A model generated the notes under the pieces. It did no database searches and had not been told where the DNA came from. It worked only from the letters and a program-made list of their open reading frames with translations. Below, in pieces: positions 6,986 to 16,945 of a DNA stretch of 64,000 nt. This DNA is from Psychrobacter sp. APC 3426 (GTDB lineage Bacteria; Pseudomonadota; Gammaproteobacteria; Pseudomonadales; Moraxellaceae): NCBI RefSeq assembly GCF_030408035.1, contig NZ_JASDCF010000016.1, positions 1-64,000 on the forward strand. Direction: 5' to 3'. The position numbers were made by a program, and so were the translations under genes. Position 1 is the first letter of the stretch, and the number at the start of each line of letters is the position of its first letter.

Positions 6986-9900
6986 TTAAGCACCCAACTT
7001 CGTATCAAGCATCAGCCTAATAAACTTCTTGAACTGACTAGGATTAGACAATAAGTGCATAGTCATGCCCTCATACGCCTCTTGGCTCTCAAATAGCGCA
7101 TCCATTGCTGCATCAGGATAGCCGCCTAACATGATCTGATCCGTACTATTATTACTAAACTGTTTTACCACAATCTCATTTTCTGTGACTTTATCCCAAA
7201 TGGTATTTTGAAAATTAACCATGTCGTTCTCGGTAAAGTCCTCGCCAGCAAACACCTCGTTTAAGCGCTCAATGATCTGCGATAAGAATGCTTCTTTGAT
7301 ATCTTTAGGGGTTGCCGTACCAGCACCGCCGCCAGCTTCCAACTCACCACTACCCTCTTGTAGTTTCAAGTCTTGCTGGTATAGCTTTGAGACGCGGTAA
7401 TGGCTCATGACAATATTACTCAGATCAACGTTATCTTCGTTGTCCACACTTTCACGCAATAGCGGCTGTAGGTTACGCGCATATAGGCTAAGCTTCTCTA
7501 GCTCTTTATCGTCATAGTCCACGATTTGTGACATAAACTCGTATTGACGGGTGAATGTACCTAAGTCCTTTTTAAAGATCTCCAGCGCATCTTGATCGGC
7601 CTTGAAACCTTTGTAGTCATTTTCGGCATTGGTCATCAGCACCACATCGCCCGTGGCTTTGGTCCGCTCAAGCATCACCTTGGCATGCTCCGCTTGTTCA
7701 CGTGCCAGCTTATAACGCTTCTGCCAACGCTCGACCGCAGGCTTGCAGATATTACTGATGGCAGCGTTAGACTTATTCTTGCTGTAGAACGCTTCAACAA
7801 ACTGTTCTACCTCATTCCATAAGAAGATGCCACTGGCGCGTAGCTTCTCATACAGGTCATACACTTGATCTGGGTCTGATACATCCGCTAAGGTTGCCGT
7901 CTCATAGTACGGCTGGAAGGCATCTAAAATATCTTGCGGGTCATTAAAGAAGTCGAGTACAAAGGTGCCACTCTCCGCCTTGCCCTTATAGGTACGGTTA
8001 AGCCTTGAGAGGGTCTGTACGCAGTCCACGCCCGTTAGCTTCTTATCAACATACATGGCACACAGTTTCGGCTGGTCAAAGCCTGTCTGGAACTTATTAG
8101 CCACCAGCATCACTTGATAGTCATCGCTATCAAAAGCTTTACGCAGATCACGGCCTTTGAGACCAATGTTCATATTGTGCTCAGTGAACTTTTCACCAAG
8201 CAATGCGCCGCTGTCAGGGTCATTATCATTGAAAGTGACTTCCCCTGAGAACGCGACCATGGCATTAATATTTCTATAACCGTACTCAGCGATATAGTTA
8301 TCAAACGCGAGCTTATAGCGTACCGCTTCTTTACGCGAGCCTGTCACCACCATCGCCTTAGCTTGTCCGCCGAGTAAACCTTTAATATTGTCGTTAAAAT
8401 GCTCAATGATGATTTTTACTTTCTGCGCGATATTGTGTTCATGGAGGCGCACCCAGTTATTGAGCTTAATCTTGGCGCGGCGAGCATCGACCTCATCATC
8501 TTCGGCGGCCAGCTTCTGCTTAAGCTGATAGACCACTTTATAGTTGGTGTAGTTTTTAAGGACATCTAAGATAAAACCCTCTTCAATCGCTTGGCGCATC
8601 GAATAGACATGATAAGCGGCTGGCAGGTTATCGCTAGCAGCTGGCAAGTCAGGATTGGGCAAGCGTCCAAACAGCTCGATGGTTTTTGGTTTAGGCGTGG
8701 CGGTGAAGGCATAGTAGCTGAGATTAGGACTGCTACGGCGGGCAGCAAGCGTGGCGTCTAATATGTCCTCGCTAGATAGCGGCGCGTCATCATCTGCATT
8801 ACTCTCTATATCACCAGAGATAAGCACTTCTTTAAGCTGGCGAGCGGTTGAGCCAGTCTGTGATGAATGCGCTTCATCGGCAATGATGGCGTAACGGCGT
8901 GATTTTAGAACGCTTGAATCTTCAATGGCTTTGAGTACAAATGGGAAGGTTTGAATGGTGACGATAATAATCGGCTGCGATTTTACCAGCGCGGCCGCAA
9001 GCTGCTCAGACTTTGAGCCATCACCCTCTTTTCGATTAATTTTGCCCACCACGCCATCGGCATGTTCAAACTGATAGATAGTATCTTGCAGCTGATCATC
9101 GAGCACCGTACGATCAGTAATGACAATGACGGAGTGAAACTGCTTATCGCCGTCACTGTTGTATAAGGTGGATAGCTGATGGGCAGTCCATGCGATAGAG
9201 TTAGATTTACCCGAACCCGCGCTGTGTTGAATGAGGTACTTTTGACCTGCGCCCTCAGTAATAGCGGCATCGACTAACTTGGTGACCACATCCCACTGAT
9301 GATAACGCGGAAACATCATGGTCTCTTTTTTGGACTTACGGCCAATGGCATCTTCTTCCTCTTCGATCTGCAAGTGCATAAAGTGGCCAAGGATGGCCAG
9401 CAAGTTATCAGGCGTCAGTACTTCATTCCATAGATAGTCAGTGGCATATTGGCTGATATCGTCAGGGGTATCATTACCCGCGCCGCCGTCACTGGTGCCT
9501 TTGTTAAACGGTAAGAAGTAAGTGCTATCGCCTGCTAGCCTAGTCGTCATATAGACTTCATACTGACTGACCGCGAAGTGCACCAATGCGCCACGCTTAA
9601 ACGTCAGTAGCGGCTCAGGTTTTTTAGTATCAGGGTCTTTTGGTAGGCGTGTGCGCTTATACTGAGTAATCGCATTTTGTACCGCTTGTTTAAATTCCGA
9701 CTTTAGCTCCATCGTGGTGACGGGCAAGCCATTGACGAATAGCACGATATCGATACGGTTACGCTTAGCGACCTTGCCATTAGCGTCAGCGCCGTCTTTA
9801 AGACTGGTATAAGGGCTATACACTACCTCAGGGACGACACGGCAGATATTGGCTTCATAGCGCGCCATGGTCTCAGGATTGAGGTTGTGCTCAGGCTTGA

Positions 9901-10267
9901 ACTGGCAAAGTGAGAAGCGCGCGTTACGAATCTTTAGACCATGACGCAATACGCCCAATGTGCCATAAGTGCGCGAGGCTCTATCGGTGGCGTTTATGTC
10001 CGCTTTATTAAGCTGCTTTACCAGTGCTTCAATAAAGTGGCGTTCGCTATCAACGGGAAAGGTACGACAAAACTTCTCCCACTCCTGCGGCTGGGTGATC
10101 TGCACAAAGTTTAGCGCGTCTTGCTCATACAGCGCAGTCTGTGCCGTATAGTTGCTAGGTGTACCCAATTGCCAGCCTTGCGTTTGCATTTGTGTGATGA
10201 TGTCGGCTTGGAAAGTAGTCTCAAAGGTGACGTTATGTGCGTTGATAGCAGTACTGGTCTGGGTCAT
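6986..10267 (-). CDS. hsdR: type I restriction enzyme R subunit (HsdR)
   Basis: A 1093-residue motor and nuclease subunit. Residues 170-190 hold the PD-(D/E)xK-type nuclease motif (RIDIVLFVNG with D173, then MELKSE with E187 and K189). A Walker A loop (HSAGSGKSNS, about residue 350) and a DEAH box (IIADEAHSSQTG) follow, then later SF2 motifs (YAFTATPKPKTIELFG, QTGFDQPKL, SRLNRTYKGK). The length is typical of HsdR (about 1000-1100). It translocates DNA and cuts at distance when HsdM/HsdS find an unmodified site. It is the last gene of the locus and is flanked by two long perfect inverted repeats (6908-6956 and 10430-10480). Two secreted-protein genes separate it from hsdS. No strong Shine-Dalgarno sequence is seen. 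Confidence 0.94.
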   Translation of the reverse strand: MTQTSTAINAHNVTFETTFQADIITQMQTQGWQLGTPSNYTAQTALYEQDALNFVQITQPQEWEKFCRTFPVDSERHFIEALVKQLNKADINATDRASRTYGTLGVLRHGLKIRNARFSLCQFKPEHNLNPETMARYEANICRVVPEVVYSPYTSLKDGADANGKVAKRNRIDIVLFVNGLPVTTMELKSEFKQAVQNAITQYKRTRLPKDPDTKKPEPLLTFKRGALVHFAVSQYEVYMTTRLAGDSTYFLPFNKGTSDGGAGNDTPDDISQYATDYLWNEVLTPDNLLAILGHFMHLQIEEEEDAIGRKSKKETMMFPRYHQWDVVTKLVDAAITEGAGQKYLIQHSAGSGKSNSIAWTAHQLSTLYNSDGDKQFHSVIVITDRTVLDDQLQDTIYQFEHADGVVGKINRKEGDGSKSEQLAAALVKSQPIIIVTIQTFPFVLKAIEDSSVLKSRRYAIIADEAHSSQTGSTARQLKEVLISGDIESNADDDAPLSSEDILDATLAARRSSPNLSYYAFTATPKPKTIELFGRLPNPDLPAASDNLPAAYHVYSMRQAIEEGFILDVLKNYTNYKVVYQLKQKLAAEDDEVDARRAKIKLNNWVRLHEHNIAQKVKIIIEHFNDNIKGLLGGQAKAMVVTGSRKEAVRYKLAFDNYIAEYGYRNINAMVAFSGEVTFNDNDPDSGALLGEKFTEHNMNIGLKGRDLRKAFDSDDYQVMLVANKFQTGFDQPKLCAMYVDKKLTGVDCVQTLSRLNRTYKGKAESGTFVLDFFNDPQDILDAFQPYYETATLADVSDPDQVYDLYEKLRASGIFLWNEVEQFVEAFYSKNKSNAAISNICKPAVERWQKRYKLAREQAEHAKVMLERTKATGDVVLMTNAENDYKGFKADQDALEIFKKDLGTFTRQYEFMSQIVDYDDKELEKLSLYARNLQPLLRESVDNEDNVDLSNIVMSHYRVSKLYQQDLKLQEGSGELEAGGGAGTATPKDIKEAFLSQIIERLNEVFAGEDFTENDMVNFQNTIWDKVTENEIVVKQFSNNSTDQIMLGGYPDAAMDALFESQEAYEGMTMHLLSNPSQFKKFIRLMLDTKLGA

Positions 10268-10429
10268 AGCATAGTTCTTATTATTGATTTATTTGTGTAG
10301 AGGGTTTTTTAAGCACCGAACTTTTAGATAAGCCTCGTCAATACGGTATTTAATTTTGACTAAGTTGTTGATTAGGATTCATCTTACTTTTAGCCTATAT
10401 CTTATGGTGCATGACAGGCACTCTACAAG

Positions 10430-10480
10430 GCTTTAGCCTAGCAAAAAACCTGACAAAATTACAATGCTAGGCTAAAGCCG
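10430..10480. repeat. perfect 15-bp inverted repeat ahead of hsdR
   Basis: The arm ggctttagcctagca (10430-10444) pairs exactly with 10466-10480 across 21 nt. It sits between the secreted-protein gene (stop at 10494) and the hsdR start (10267). It could be a terminator or processing hairpin that uncouples hsdR from the genes upstream. Confidence 0.75.
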
Positions 10481-10493
10481 CAGCCTACGCAAA

Positions 10494-11216
10494 CTAAGGC
10501 TCAGCACAAACCTTAGTCAAACTCTCACCAAACACTATTTTATTCAGTTGTTGCCGATAGATATAGGTTTTTTCAGAGTCGGCATGATAGACCTGATCAT
10601 TGACGCAATTGCCAAAGCCAAAAGTAATCAAGTCAATTTTGGCATACTTGGCAGGATTACTGGCTTTCTCATCTTGATAACGGGACATGGCATAGCTATT
10701 TGTTAACGCGCGTTTTTCAACCAGCTGCTGCCATTTATCCTGTACGGCGGTTTCGTTACGAAAAAAGGGTTCGATGTATTGCTTGCACATCAATGGACTC
10801 TGCCGCATAGCTTGTATGGGTTCTAAATAAGCCAAAATAGTTAGCTTATTGTGTTTATACTCTCCACCAATAGACTTAATGAGCTGTTGCTTATAGCGCT
10901 GTGCTTCGGGTACCACGTCAAGTCGTTCAACATTATGCTTAACTTGTTTATATTCTTCAGTCAGCGTTTCTAGGTCGGTCATAGATAGCGTATCTAAATC
11001 ATCAATATCCATCGGTGGAAAAAAGCTATTTAGATTTGAGCTATTTAAATGGTCGAAGACAAAATGTGAGTTTTCGATTTGCTTAGCGCTATACTTTGTA
11101 TTATCAAACTCGCCTCGGTTATCGCATAGCTCATCTTGCCACTGATAGACTTCGGCTTGGGCGCTAGTGGTAACCGCTATTGCGCCTAATAAAGCTGCTA
11201 CGGTAAACTTTTTCAC
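10494..11216 (-). CDS. secreted protein of unknown function, paralogue A, inside the type I RM locus
   Basis: A 240-residue protein starting at a GTG (11214-11216) with AAAGGA upstream. A longer ATG reading exists but runs through the hsdS relic. A signal peptide is clear (VKKFTVAALLGAIAVTTSAQA then AEVYQW), so the product is probably periplasmic. Four Cys are shared with the neighbour at 11384: LCDN, LMCKQY, GNCVND and KVCAEP. They could make two disulfides. Other shared blocks are SFFPPMDID, NERLDVVP-like 'VERLDVVP', GEYKHNKLTILAYL and KASNPAKYAKIDLITFGFGNC. I do not recognise the family. Its place between hsdS and hsdR is unusual for an exported protein. Confidence 0.75.
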   Translation of the reverse strand: MKKFTVAALLGAIAVTTSAQAEVYQWQDELCDNRGEFDNTKYSAKQIENSHFVFDHLNSSNLNSFFPPMDIDDLDTLSMTDLETLTEEYKQVKHNVERLDVVPEAQRYKQQLIKSIGGEYKHNKLTILAYLEPIQAMRQSPLMCKQYIEPFFRNETAVQDKWQQLVEKRALTNSYAMSRYQDEKASNPAKYAKIDLITFGFGNCVNDQVYHADSEKTYIYRQQLNKIVFGESLTKVCAEP

Positions 11217-11263
11217 CCTATTATTCCTTTTATTGTTTTCTGTATTTATTTTAACGGCTTTTA

Positions 11264-11360
11264 GGCGCTTGCCAGCCACGAATATCAATCTTACCCGTGA
11301 CAGCAGCAGATATTAGAGCGGTGCGGCATACTTGCACGAGTTGGGCGGTTTATTCCGCTT
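11264..11360 (-). pseudogene. relic of an hsdS 3' end
   Basis: Read on the minus strand, this stretch encodes RTALISAAVTGKIDIRGWQAP followed by a stop, closely matching the C-terminus of the intact HsdS (RTALISAAVTGKIDVRGW, 12221-12320). The nucleotide similarity extends over roughly 90 bp with scattered substitutions and an in-frame stop upstream. It sits exactly where an hsdS gene would end relative to paralogue A, mirroring the intact hsdS and paralogue B. This shows that the unit 'hsdS tail + secreted protein' was duplicated, or that a second hsdS was lost. Confidence 0.8.
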
Positions 11361-11383
11361 CATTAAAAAACTTAATCCAAGTT

Positions 11384-12145
11384 TTACGGCTCATCGCACA
11401 TCTGCTTAAAGCTTTTACCAAACAAGGTTTTATTGAGCTTTTGCTGATTACTAAACACTTCATCAGAGTCAGCATGATAGACCTGCTCATTGACGCAATT
11501 ACCAAAACCAAAAGTAACCAAGTTTATCTTGGCGTACTTAGTAGGGTTGCTGGCTTTTTCTTCCTGATAGCGCTTGGTAGCCAAACTGCGGTAATACTTA
11601 CCACCATCGTCTGTGATATCTGCTTGTTCTTGAATTTGCTCTTCAACAAACTGCTTCCATCTATTTTGCACAGCCGTTTCATTCTTTAATAACGGCTCAA
11701 TATAAGTTTTACACATTTGCGGGCTTTGCTTGAGTGCCTCACTGGGATTCAGATATCCCAAAATCGTCAATTTATTTTGTTTATATTCGCCGTCAATAGA
11801 TTTGACCAACTCTTGCTTATAACCTTTTGCGTCAGGCACCACATCAAGTCGTTCAATATTATTCTTAACTTTTATATATTCTTCAGTAAGCTTATCTAAG
11901 TCTTTCATCGATAACTTGTCTAGCGCGTCAATATCCATCGGTGGAAAAAAGCTATCTAGATTTGATCTTGTTAAGCTCTCTAGCACAAAATATGAGTTTT
12001 CGATTTGCTTAGCAGTATATTTATTACTGTCAAAGTCACCCTGCATACTGCAAAAATCATCTTCCCATTTATAGGTCTGTGCTTGGGCGATGGTGGTCAC
12101 GGCCATTGATGCCAATAGAGCTGCTACGGTAACTGCTTTCATCAT
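11384..12145 (-). CDS. secreted protein of unknown function, paralogue B, inside the type I RM locus
   Basis: About 252 residues. Two adjacent ATGs compete; the second (12140-12142) has the better spacing from AAAGGAG. A signal peptide (MKAVTVAALLASMAVTTIAQAQ) precedes a mature region that aligns along its whole length with paralogue A. The four Cys are retained (DFCSM, QMCKTY, GNCVNE, QMCDEP). It carries a short insertion relative to A (EQADITDDGGKYYRSLATKR, roughly residues 170-190). The stop lies just beyond the hsdS relic and its start is about 60 bp after the hsdS stop, so it is probably cotranscribed with hsdMS. Function unknown. Confidence 0.78.
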   Translation of the reverse strand: MMKAVTVAALLASMAVTTIAQAQTYKWEDDFCSMQGDFDSNKYTAKQIENSYFVLESLTRSNLDSFFPPMDIDALDKLSMKDLDKLTEEYIKVKNNIERLDVVPDAKGYKQELVKSIDGEYKQNKLTILGYLNPSEALKQSPQMCKTYIEPLLKNETAVQNRWKQFVEEQIQEQADITDDGGKYYRSLATKRYQEEKASNPTKYAKINLVTFGFGNCVNEQVYHADSDEVFSNQQKLNKTLFGKSFKQMCDEP

Positions 12146-12206
12146 ATAACTCCTTTTATTGATTTTCTTTTATCAAACGCAATATGCGCTTAATCTCTAT
12201 TTACAG

Positions 12207-13553
12207 CTACTCAGACGCCCGCCAGCCCCGCACATCAATCTTACCCGTAACAGCAGCAGATATTAAAGCAGTGCGGCGTTCTTGCATAAGTTGAATAGCT
12301 TGTTCTGCGTTAGCGATTAACTTAGCATAACTATTTGTCTGAATATCAAGGTATGTAGATATTTTCTCTTGCTCATCTAATGGAGGTGAAGCAACGAATG
12401 TGTTCTTTATATCTTCAGCATGAATATTTTGGTTAACGCCACCATGAATATTTTGCTTAACTGCTAACTGAAAAGAATCAGCAATAAACATAAATCTGAG
12501 ATAGTTTGTATTAAAAAACTTAGGTAAGAACCTGAATCTTATTAAATAAGATGCGTAGGCAATATCTTCTTTTACTTCAGGTATTACTCCGAAAGATCCT
12601 GCACCACCAGTACGCGCAAAAACCACATCACCTTCCTTTAAAAGATAGTTATTCAATGATGCAGATTTAGGAACCTTCGGACTATCATTGGTATCTATTT
12701 TACCTAAGTCCCTAAGGTCAGTAATTCTTAATAGCTTGGTTCCGTCATCAACATAAGAGTCGGATGTATAGTATCCTTGCCTATGTTCAAGTAAATAACG
12801 CCTGACTGTTGCAACCTTCCAACCCTGAGGCACTTCCCCAAGCCACTCAACACCCGAATCTTTCATCGGCGCATCAGGATTTAAGCCTTTGGTCACTGCA
12901 TGACTGATCACGGCTTGGCGCTTTTCTTTTAACAGTTGGATAAGGGTTTGCTGTTTTTCGATGAGGGTATCGATTTGGGCGGTTTCGTGGTCTAGGAAGT
13001 TAGCGATTTTGATATCAATTTTTGTAGCAGGCAAAGGAATTGGAAAGTTATTTATATTTTCCTGCGTCATGGTAGGCATTCCACTGCCAGTATTACTTAC
13101 TTCAATTTTTGCTTTAATTAAAGAAGAATTAAACAAATAGCTCAGGAATCTAGAATCTATACTAGATTTCTTTATTAACACCATTTGTGGATTAATTGTC
13201 ATAGGTTCTCCAACCTCTCTAACAATTGTTGATTTTCCAAAAGTAGAACCAGTTTTAACTAGTAAAATATCATTCTCTTCCACCATAATCTCAGGAGACT
13301 CAAAATACTTAGCCCAGCTTAGATAAGATTTTTTCTCTAAAGAAAACTGGTCATCATGTACATTAGAAGGACTTAAGACTATAGCTCCTTGTCCTTCATT
13401 AACTATGTCATCAACTGTATAACCACGAAATCCAATCCTACCAACTATAGAAGCTACAAACTTCAAATGAGTAACGCCCCAATCTTTAGGAATCTCTCCC
13501 AACCATTCAACCCCAGAATCCTTATATTCTGCATACTGTTGATACTTCGCCAT
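12207..13553 (-). CDS. hsdS: type I restriction-modification specificity subunit (HsdS)
   Basis: A 448-residue DNA-recognition subunit with the classical two-fold layout. Target domain 1 (about 10-175) is opened by YKDSGVEWLGEIPKDW and followed by a coiled conserved region (DTLIEKQQTLIQLLKEKRQAVISHAV). Target domain 2 (about 235-395) is opened by MKDSGVEWLGEVPQGW and followed by a second coil (LIANAEQAIQLMQERRTALISAAV). The start ATG shares one base with the hsdM stop (TAATG), so the two are translationally coupled. The target sequence cannot be read from the protein. A relic of the same 3' end lies downstream at 11264-11360. Confidence 0.93.
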   Translation of the reverse strand: MAKYQQYAEYKDSGVEWLGEIPKDWGVTHLKFVASIVGRIGFRGYTVDDIVNEGQGAIVLSPSNVHDDQFSLEKKSYLSWAKYFESPEIMVEENDILLVKTGSTFGKSTIVREVGEPMTINPQMVLIKKSSIDSRFLSYLFNSSLIKAKIEVSNTGSGMPTMTQENINNFPIPLPATKIDIKIANFLDHETAQIDTLIEKQQTLIQLLKEKRQAVISHAVTKGLNPDAPMKDSGVEWLGEVPQGWKVATVRRYLLEHRQGYYTSDSYVDDGTKLLRITDLRDLGKIDTNDSPKVPKSASLNNYLLKEGDVVFARTGGAGSFGVIPEVKEDIAYASYLIRFRFLPKFFNTNYLRFMFIADSFQLAVKQNIHGGVNQNIHAEDIKNTFVASPPLDEQEKISTYLDIQTNSYAKLIANAEQAIQLMQERRTALISAAVTGKIDVRGWRASE

Positions 13554-15913
13554 TATGAATGCACCTCACCCAATAACTGCATAATCTCGCTACTGACCGC
13601 ATCCAAGTCTGCATCAATCTCAGCTAGCGCGCGCGGTGGCTCATACACATAGAAGTGACGGTTAAAAGGTATCTCAAAACCCACGATGCCAATCTCTTCA
13701 TCTATGGCATCTGTCTTATCAGCATTGATCCATGCATCAGGCACATGTGGCTGTACTTCACGGGCGAAGTAGCTTTCAATCAACTCAGTGGTGGTCATCT
13801 CAGGATTGAGCGGTACGTTTTCATAATCACGTAGATCGCTGTCTGTTTGGAATTCGACAATTTTGGCCTTGCTGGCAGGATCGGTATAGCTAAATGCTCC
13901 ATAGAGTGGACTAGCGGTTTTGACTACCTTTTTGATGACGGGTTCTGCTTCAGGGTTTTTCCAAGTGATCGCATCTAGTAGTTGTTTCTTTTCTTTAGCA
14001 TCCAAATTCACATCAGCATTTTTTAACGCTTGTTTGAGCACTTTTTCAAACTCATTGAAGTCATCGAATTGATTTTCACCAATCACCGCTTGCAAGGCTT
14101 TGGCTTTATTCATGATCTCAAGCTGATCTCGCCATACTTTAGAGTCAAGCACGTCTTTGATTTGCTTTTCTTTTAGCTCTGAGAAGTCGGCCTTAATCAT
14201 CGCGCGTGCTTCTAAGGTGACCGCTGACAGGTCACCATAGTTGTCAGTCGTCCAATTACCACCAAAGGCGTCATATAACGCTGGCATGACCATATCGAAT
14301 GGTTTAGGCGCATAACGTAGCGTTTCTATCGCATCATCAGACAGCTGGGCAGACAGACGTAACGGCCGCTCGATGGTGATACGGCGATAGCCAAACTCAT
14401 GGGTGGCAAATATCTTACTGGCAAAGGTTTTGGCTGGCTCAGTCTTAGGATTAGCAGACTGACGGCCACGGTTAGACTTCACCTCTTCAGGCTTATCGAG
14501 CAGACGTGCGTCAACCACTTCAAAGTCACCAAAGCTACGAATAATGGTCTTGATATCGTCATCGCTCATCTCATTGCGCTTTGAGCCAAGTGACTTACGC
14601 ATCTTGCTGTATAGGTTACTACCATCGATCAGTTGCACCTTGCCGCGGCGCTCATCTGCTTTCTTATTGCTAAGTACCCAGACATAGGTCGCGATACCCG
14701 TGTTATAGAACATATCAGTCGGCAGTGCGATGATAGCTTCTAGTAAATCGGCCTCAAGGATATAACGGCGAATCTCACTCTCGCCACTACCTGCGCCGCC
14801 TGTGAATAGCGGTGATCCATTTAAAATAATACCGATACGGCTGCCTTGATTGCTATTTTGAATGCTGCTGCTATCTGTAGCTTTATCATCACCAGTAATC
14901 GGACGCATCTTGCTCAGTAAGTGCATCAGGAATAATAGCGAACCATCAGACACGCGCGGCAAGCCCGCGCCAAAGCGACCGTCAAAACCTTTTTGTTCGT
15001 GTTCGTCTTTAATCTCGCCTGATATCTTTTTCCAGTCCACCCCAAACGGCGGATTCGACAGCATATAATCAAACTGCTCACCTGCCAGCTGATCACTGGA
15101 TAAGGTATTGCCCAGCTTAATATTATTCACCTCTTGCCCTTTGATCAGCATATCGGCTTTACAGATGGCATAAGACTCAGGGTTTAGCTCTTGGCCATAG
15201 GTACGCATCACCGCGTCAGGGTTTAGCTCTAGTACGTATTCCATACCTGAGGATAGGAAGCCGCCCGTACCTGCTGTGGGGTCATAAATGGTGCGAATGA
15301 TGCCATCTTTGGTCAGCGCGTCATCATCTTCCATAAATACCAGCGAGGTAGTTAAGCGCACGATATCGCGCGGCGTAAAATGCTCCCCTGCGGTTTCGTT
15401 AGAGCTCTCAGCAAAGCGGCGGATCAACTCTTCAAACACAAAGCCCATTTCATGGTTAGAGATAGCGTCAGGGCTTAGATCGGTATTGGCGAATTTCTGC
15501 ACCACTTTATACAGTAAATTAGCATCGGCGAGCTGCCCGACAAACTCTTCAAATTTAAAGTGCTCAAATATCTCACGCGCGTCTTTAGAGAAAGATTGCA
15601 CGTAGGTATTAAGGTTATCCTTGATATCGCTTTGACCCATCTTGCTGAGATCCATCGGCGAGGTATTGTAGAACGGGCGCTTGCTGGCACGTATCAAGAA
15701 CTTCTCTTGTGCTTCTTCAGGCAGACTCATATCAGCGATGCGCTGGTTTTCTGCGACGACGCTTGCTTTGGTATCTTCTAATACGCACTCTAGGCGGCGC
15801 AATAGCGTAAAGGGCAGAATGACACGGCCGTATTGAGATTGCTTAAAGTCACCGCGCAATAGATCAGCGACAGACCAGATGAAAGCCGCTGTTTGAGAGA
15901 AGTTTTTGGTCAT
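13553..15913 (-). CDS. hsdM: type I restriction-modification DNA methyltransferase subunit (HsdM)
   Basis: A 786-residue adenine-N6 methyltransferase subunit. An N-terminal HsdM helical domain ([19 protein letters not shown]) precedes the AdoMet motif DPTAGTGGF (211-219) and the catalytic NPPF (287-290). Hallmark stretches [18 protein letters not shown] and [23 protein letters not shown] are present. It is longer than the common 500-residue HsdM. The extra C-terminal region (after about 560) contains a helical part and a tail with [22 protein letters not shown], as in a known long HsdM subgroup. It is the first gene of the operon, followed with a one-base overlap by hsdS. Confidence 0.94.
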   Translation of the reverse strand: MTKNFSQTAAFIWSVADLLRGDFKQSQYGRVILPFTLLRRLECVLEDTKASVVAENQRIADMSLPEEAQEKFLIRASKRPFYNTSPMDLSKMGQSDIKDNLNTYVQSFSKDAREIFEHFKFEEFVGQLADANLLYKVVQKFANTDLSPDAISNHEMGFVFEELIRRFAESSNETAGEHFTPRDIVRLTTSLVFMEDDDALTKDGIIRTIYDPTAGTGGFLSSGMEYVLELNPDAVMRTYGQELNPESYAICKADMLIKGQEVNNIKLGNTLSSDQLAGEQFDYMLSNPPFGVDWKKISGEIKDEHEQKGFDGRFGAGLPRVSDGSLLFLMHLLSKMRPITGDDKATDSSSIQNSNQGSRIGIILNGSPLFTGGAGSGESEIRRYILEADLLEAIIALPTDMFYNTGIATYVWVLSNKKADERRGKVQLIDGSNLYSKMRKSLGSKRNEMSDDDIKTIIRSFGDFEVVDARLLDKPEEVKSNRGRQSANPKTEPAKTFASKIFATHEFGYRRITIERPLRLSAQLSDDAIETLRYAPKPFDMVMPALYDAFGGNWTTDNYGDLSAVTLEARAMIKADFSELKEKQIKDVLDSKVWRDQLEIMNKAKALQAVIGENQFDDFNEFEKVLKQALKNADVNLDAKEKKQLLDAITWKNPEAEPVIKKVVKTASPLYGAFSYTDPASKAKIVEFQTDSDLRDYENVPLNPEMTTTELIESYFAREVQPHVPDAWINADKTDAIDEEIGIVGFEIPFNRHFYVYEPPRALAEIDADLDAVSSEIMQLLGEVHS

Positions 15914-16102
15914 GGAGTTGTCTTATTGTTTGTTGAGCAAGGATGTGAGTTGTAGATCGTCTATCAGAGATGAGGTGATAGCCATCTTAGATAAAATATG
16001 TCCATCATAAGGGTATTCGACATTACTCGGCAAGTCTGAATGTGAGATTTATGGGTATAGTAATATATTTCATTGTATAAGATTCGACGTACTACCTGTG
16101 TT

Positions 16103-16766
16103 TAGCAATTCAACCCCATGCAATCAAAGTGCAAGTTGTTTTTAGTATCAGTAGATAGCAGGAAACGAAAACTTAAGAATAGGGTAATTTTGAAGTCACC
16201 ACTCAAAGATAAAATTAATTGACTGTTTTGATTACTGACAATGATACAATTAATCAAATTTTATCGAGTTAGAGGTTTGCACATGCGGTTATATGCAGGT
16301 TTGGTTAATATAGGTATTGGAGTTAGTTTGCTGGTAGGTGCTATCGGTAATGTTAGCGCTGCACCTATCGAATTTTGCGATGGTGAATATACAACCATTG
16401 ATTTGAATAACTGTACCAGTAAGAACTTAGATTATGAGGACAGTAAACTTAACAGTACATACAAAACGCTAAGAGGTATGCTCGATAGAACCGAAAAAGA
16501 CAGCCTCAAGCAAGCTCAGTTAGCATGGATTGATTTTAGGGATAAATCCTGCAATTTTACCTCCCGTGAGTTGGTAGGCGGTAGTATGCACGCTATTGAA
16601 TACACCTCGTGCTTAACGAATTACACTTATCAGAGGCGTATTGAGCTGCAAAAAGAGATTTATAATATCCAAAGATAGAATCACCCCAGCCAGCCACAAA
16701 AAAATGCTTAACTTAGTACAGCATTATTTGGACACGTGCAGTCACTAGCAATTCGACCCTATGCAA
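16103..16766. repeat. pair of 21-bp direct repeats bracketing the lprI-like gene
   Basis: tagcaattcaaccccatgcaa (16103-16123) recurs as a 19/21 match at 16746-16766. The repeats lie in the same orientation on either side of the gene at 16283-16678. They may mark the ends of a small acquired cassette, or be chance survivors of a local duplication. Confidence 0.4.
16283..16678 (+). CDS. LprI-family (DUF1311) exported protein, possible lysozyme inhibitor
   Basis: A 131-residue protein from the ATG at 16283, which has GAGG seven bases upstream; an in-frame ATG 14 codons earlier is less likely. A signal peptide (MRLYAGLVNIGIGVSLL to NVSAAP) precedes a mature domain. That domain has the LprI/DUF1311 pattern: NNCTSKNLDYEDSKLNSTYKTL, then QAQLAWIDFRDKSCNF, GGSMHAIEYTSCLTNYTYQR. 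The Cys positions agree with the family's disulfides. LprI of Mycobacterium inhibits lysozyme; many members have no tested role. It stands alone between the RM locus and a long gap. Confidence 0.78.
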   Translation: MRLYAGLVNIGIGVSLLVGAIGNVSAAPIEFCDGEYTTIDLNNCTSKNLDYEDSKLNSTYKTLRGMLDRTEKDSLKQAQLAWIDFRDKSCNFTSRELVGGSMHAIEYTSCLTNYTYQRRIELQKEIYNIQR

Positions 16767-16916
16767 AAAAGTATCAAATAGAAAAAATTATTAGTGGTTG
16801 GCTTGCACGTTGAGCATAATCTTTGTAACCAAAATTGCTTTGCACAAACAGCAAAAAAATGTCTTAGCGATAAAAAAATGTTGTACATATTGCTGTGCAC
16901 ACAATAATATTAATAA

Positions 16917-16945
16917 CCAAAAGCCTTTATAATAAAGGCTTTTGG
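16917..16945. terminator. hairpin, possible bidirectional terminator
   Basis: A perfect 13-bp stem, ccaaaagccttta (16917-16929) and 16933-16945, with a 3-nt loop. It lies 240 bp after the lprI-like gene. The A/T-rich stem bases may provide U-tracts, but none extends beyond the stem. Confidence 0.45.

Noticed and set aside
4775..16678. Prophage or larger defence island spanning higBA to lprI
   Set aside because: No integrase, structural phage gene or flanking attachment repeat was found, and the TRIC gene between them is ordinary chromosomal content.
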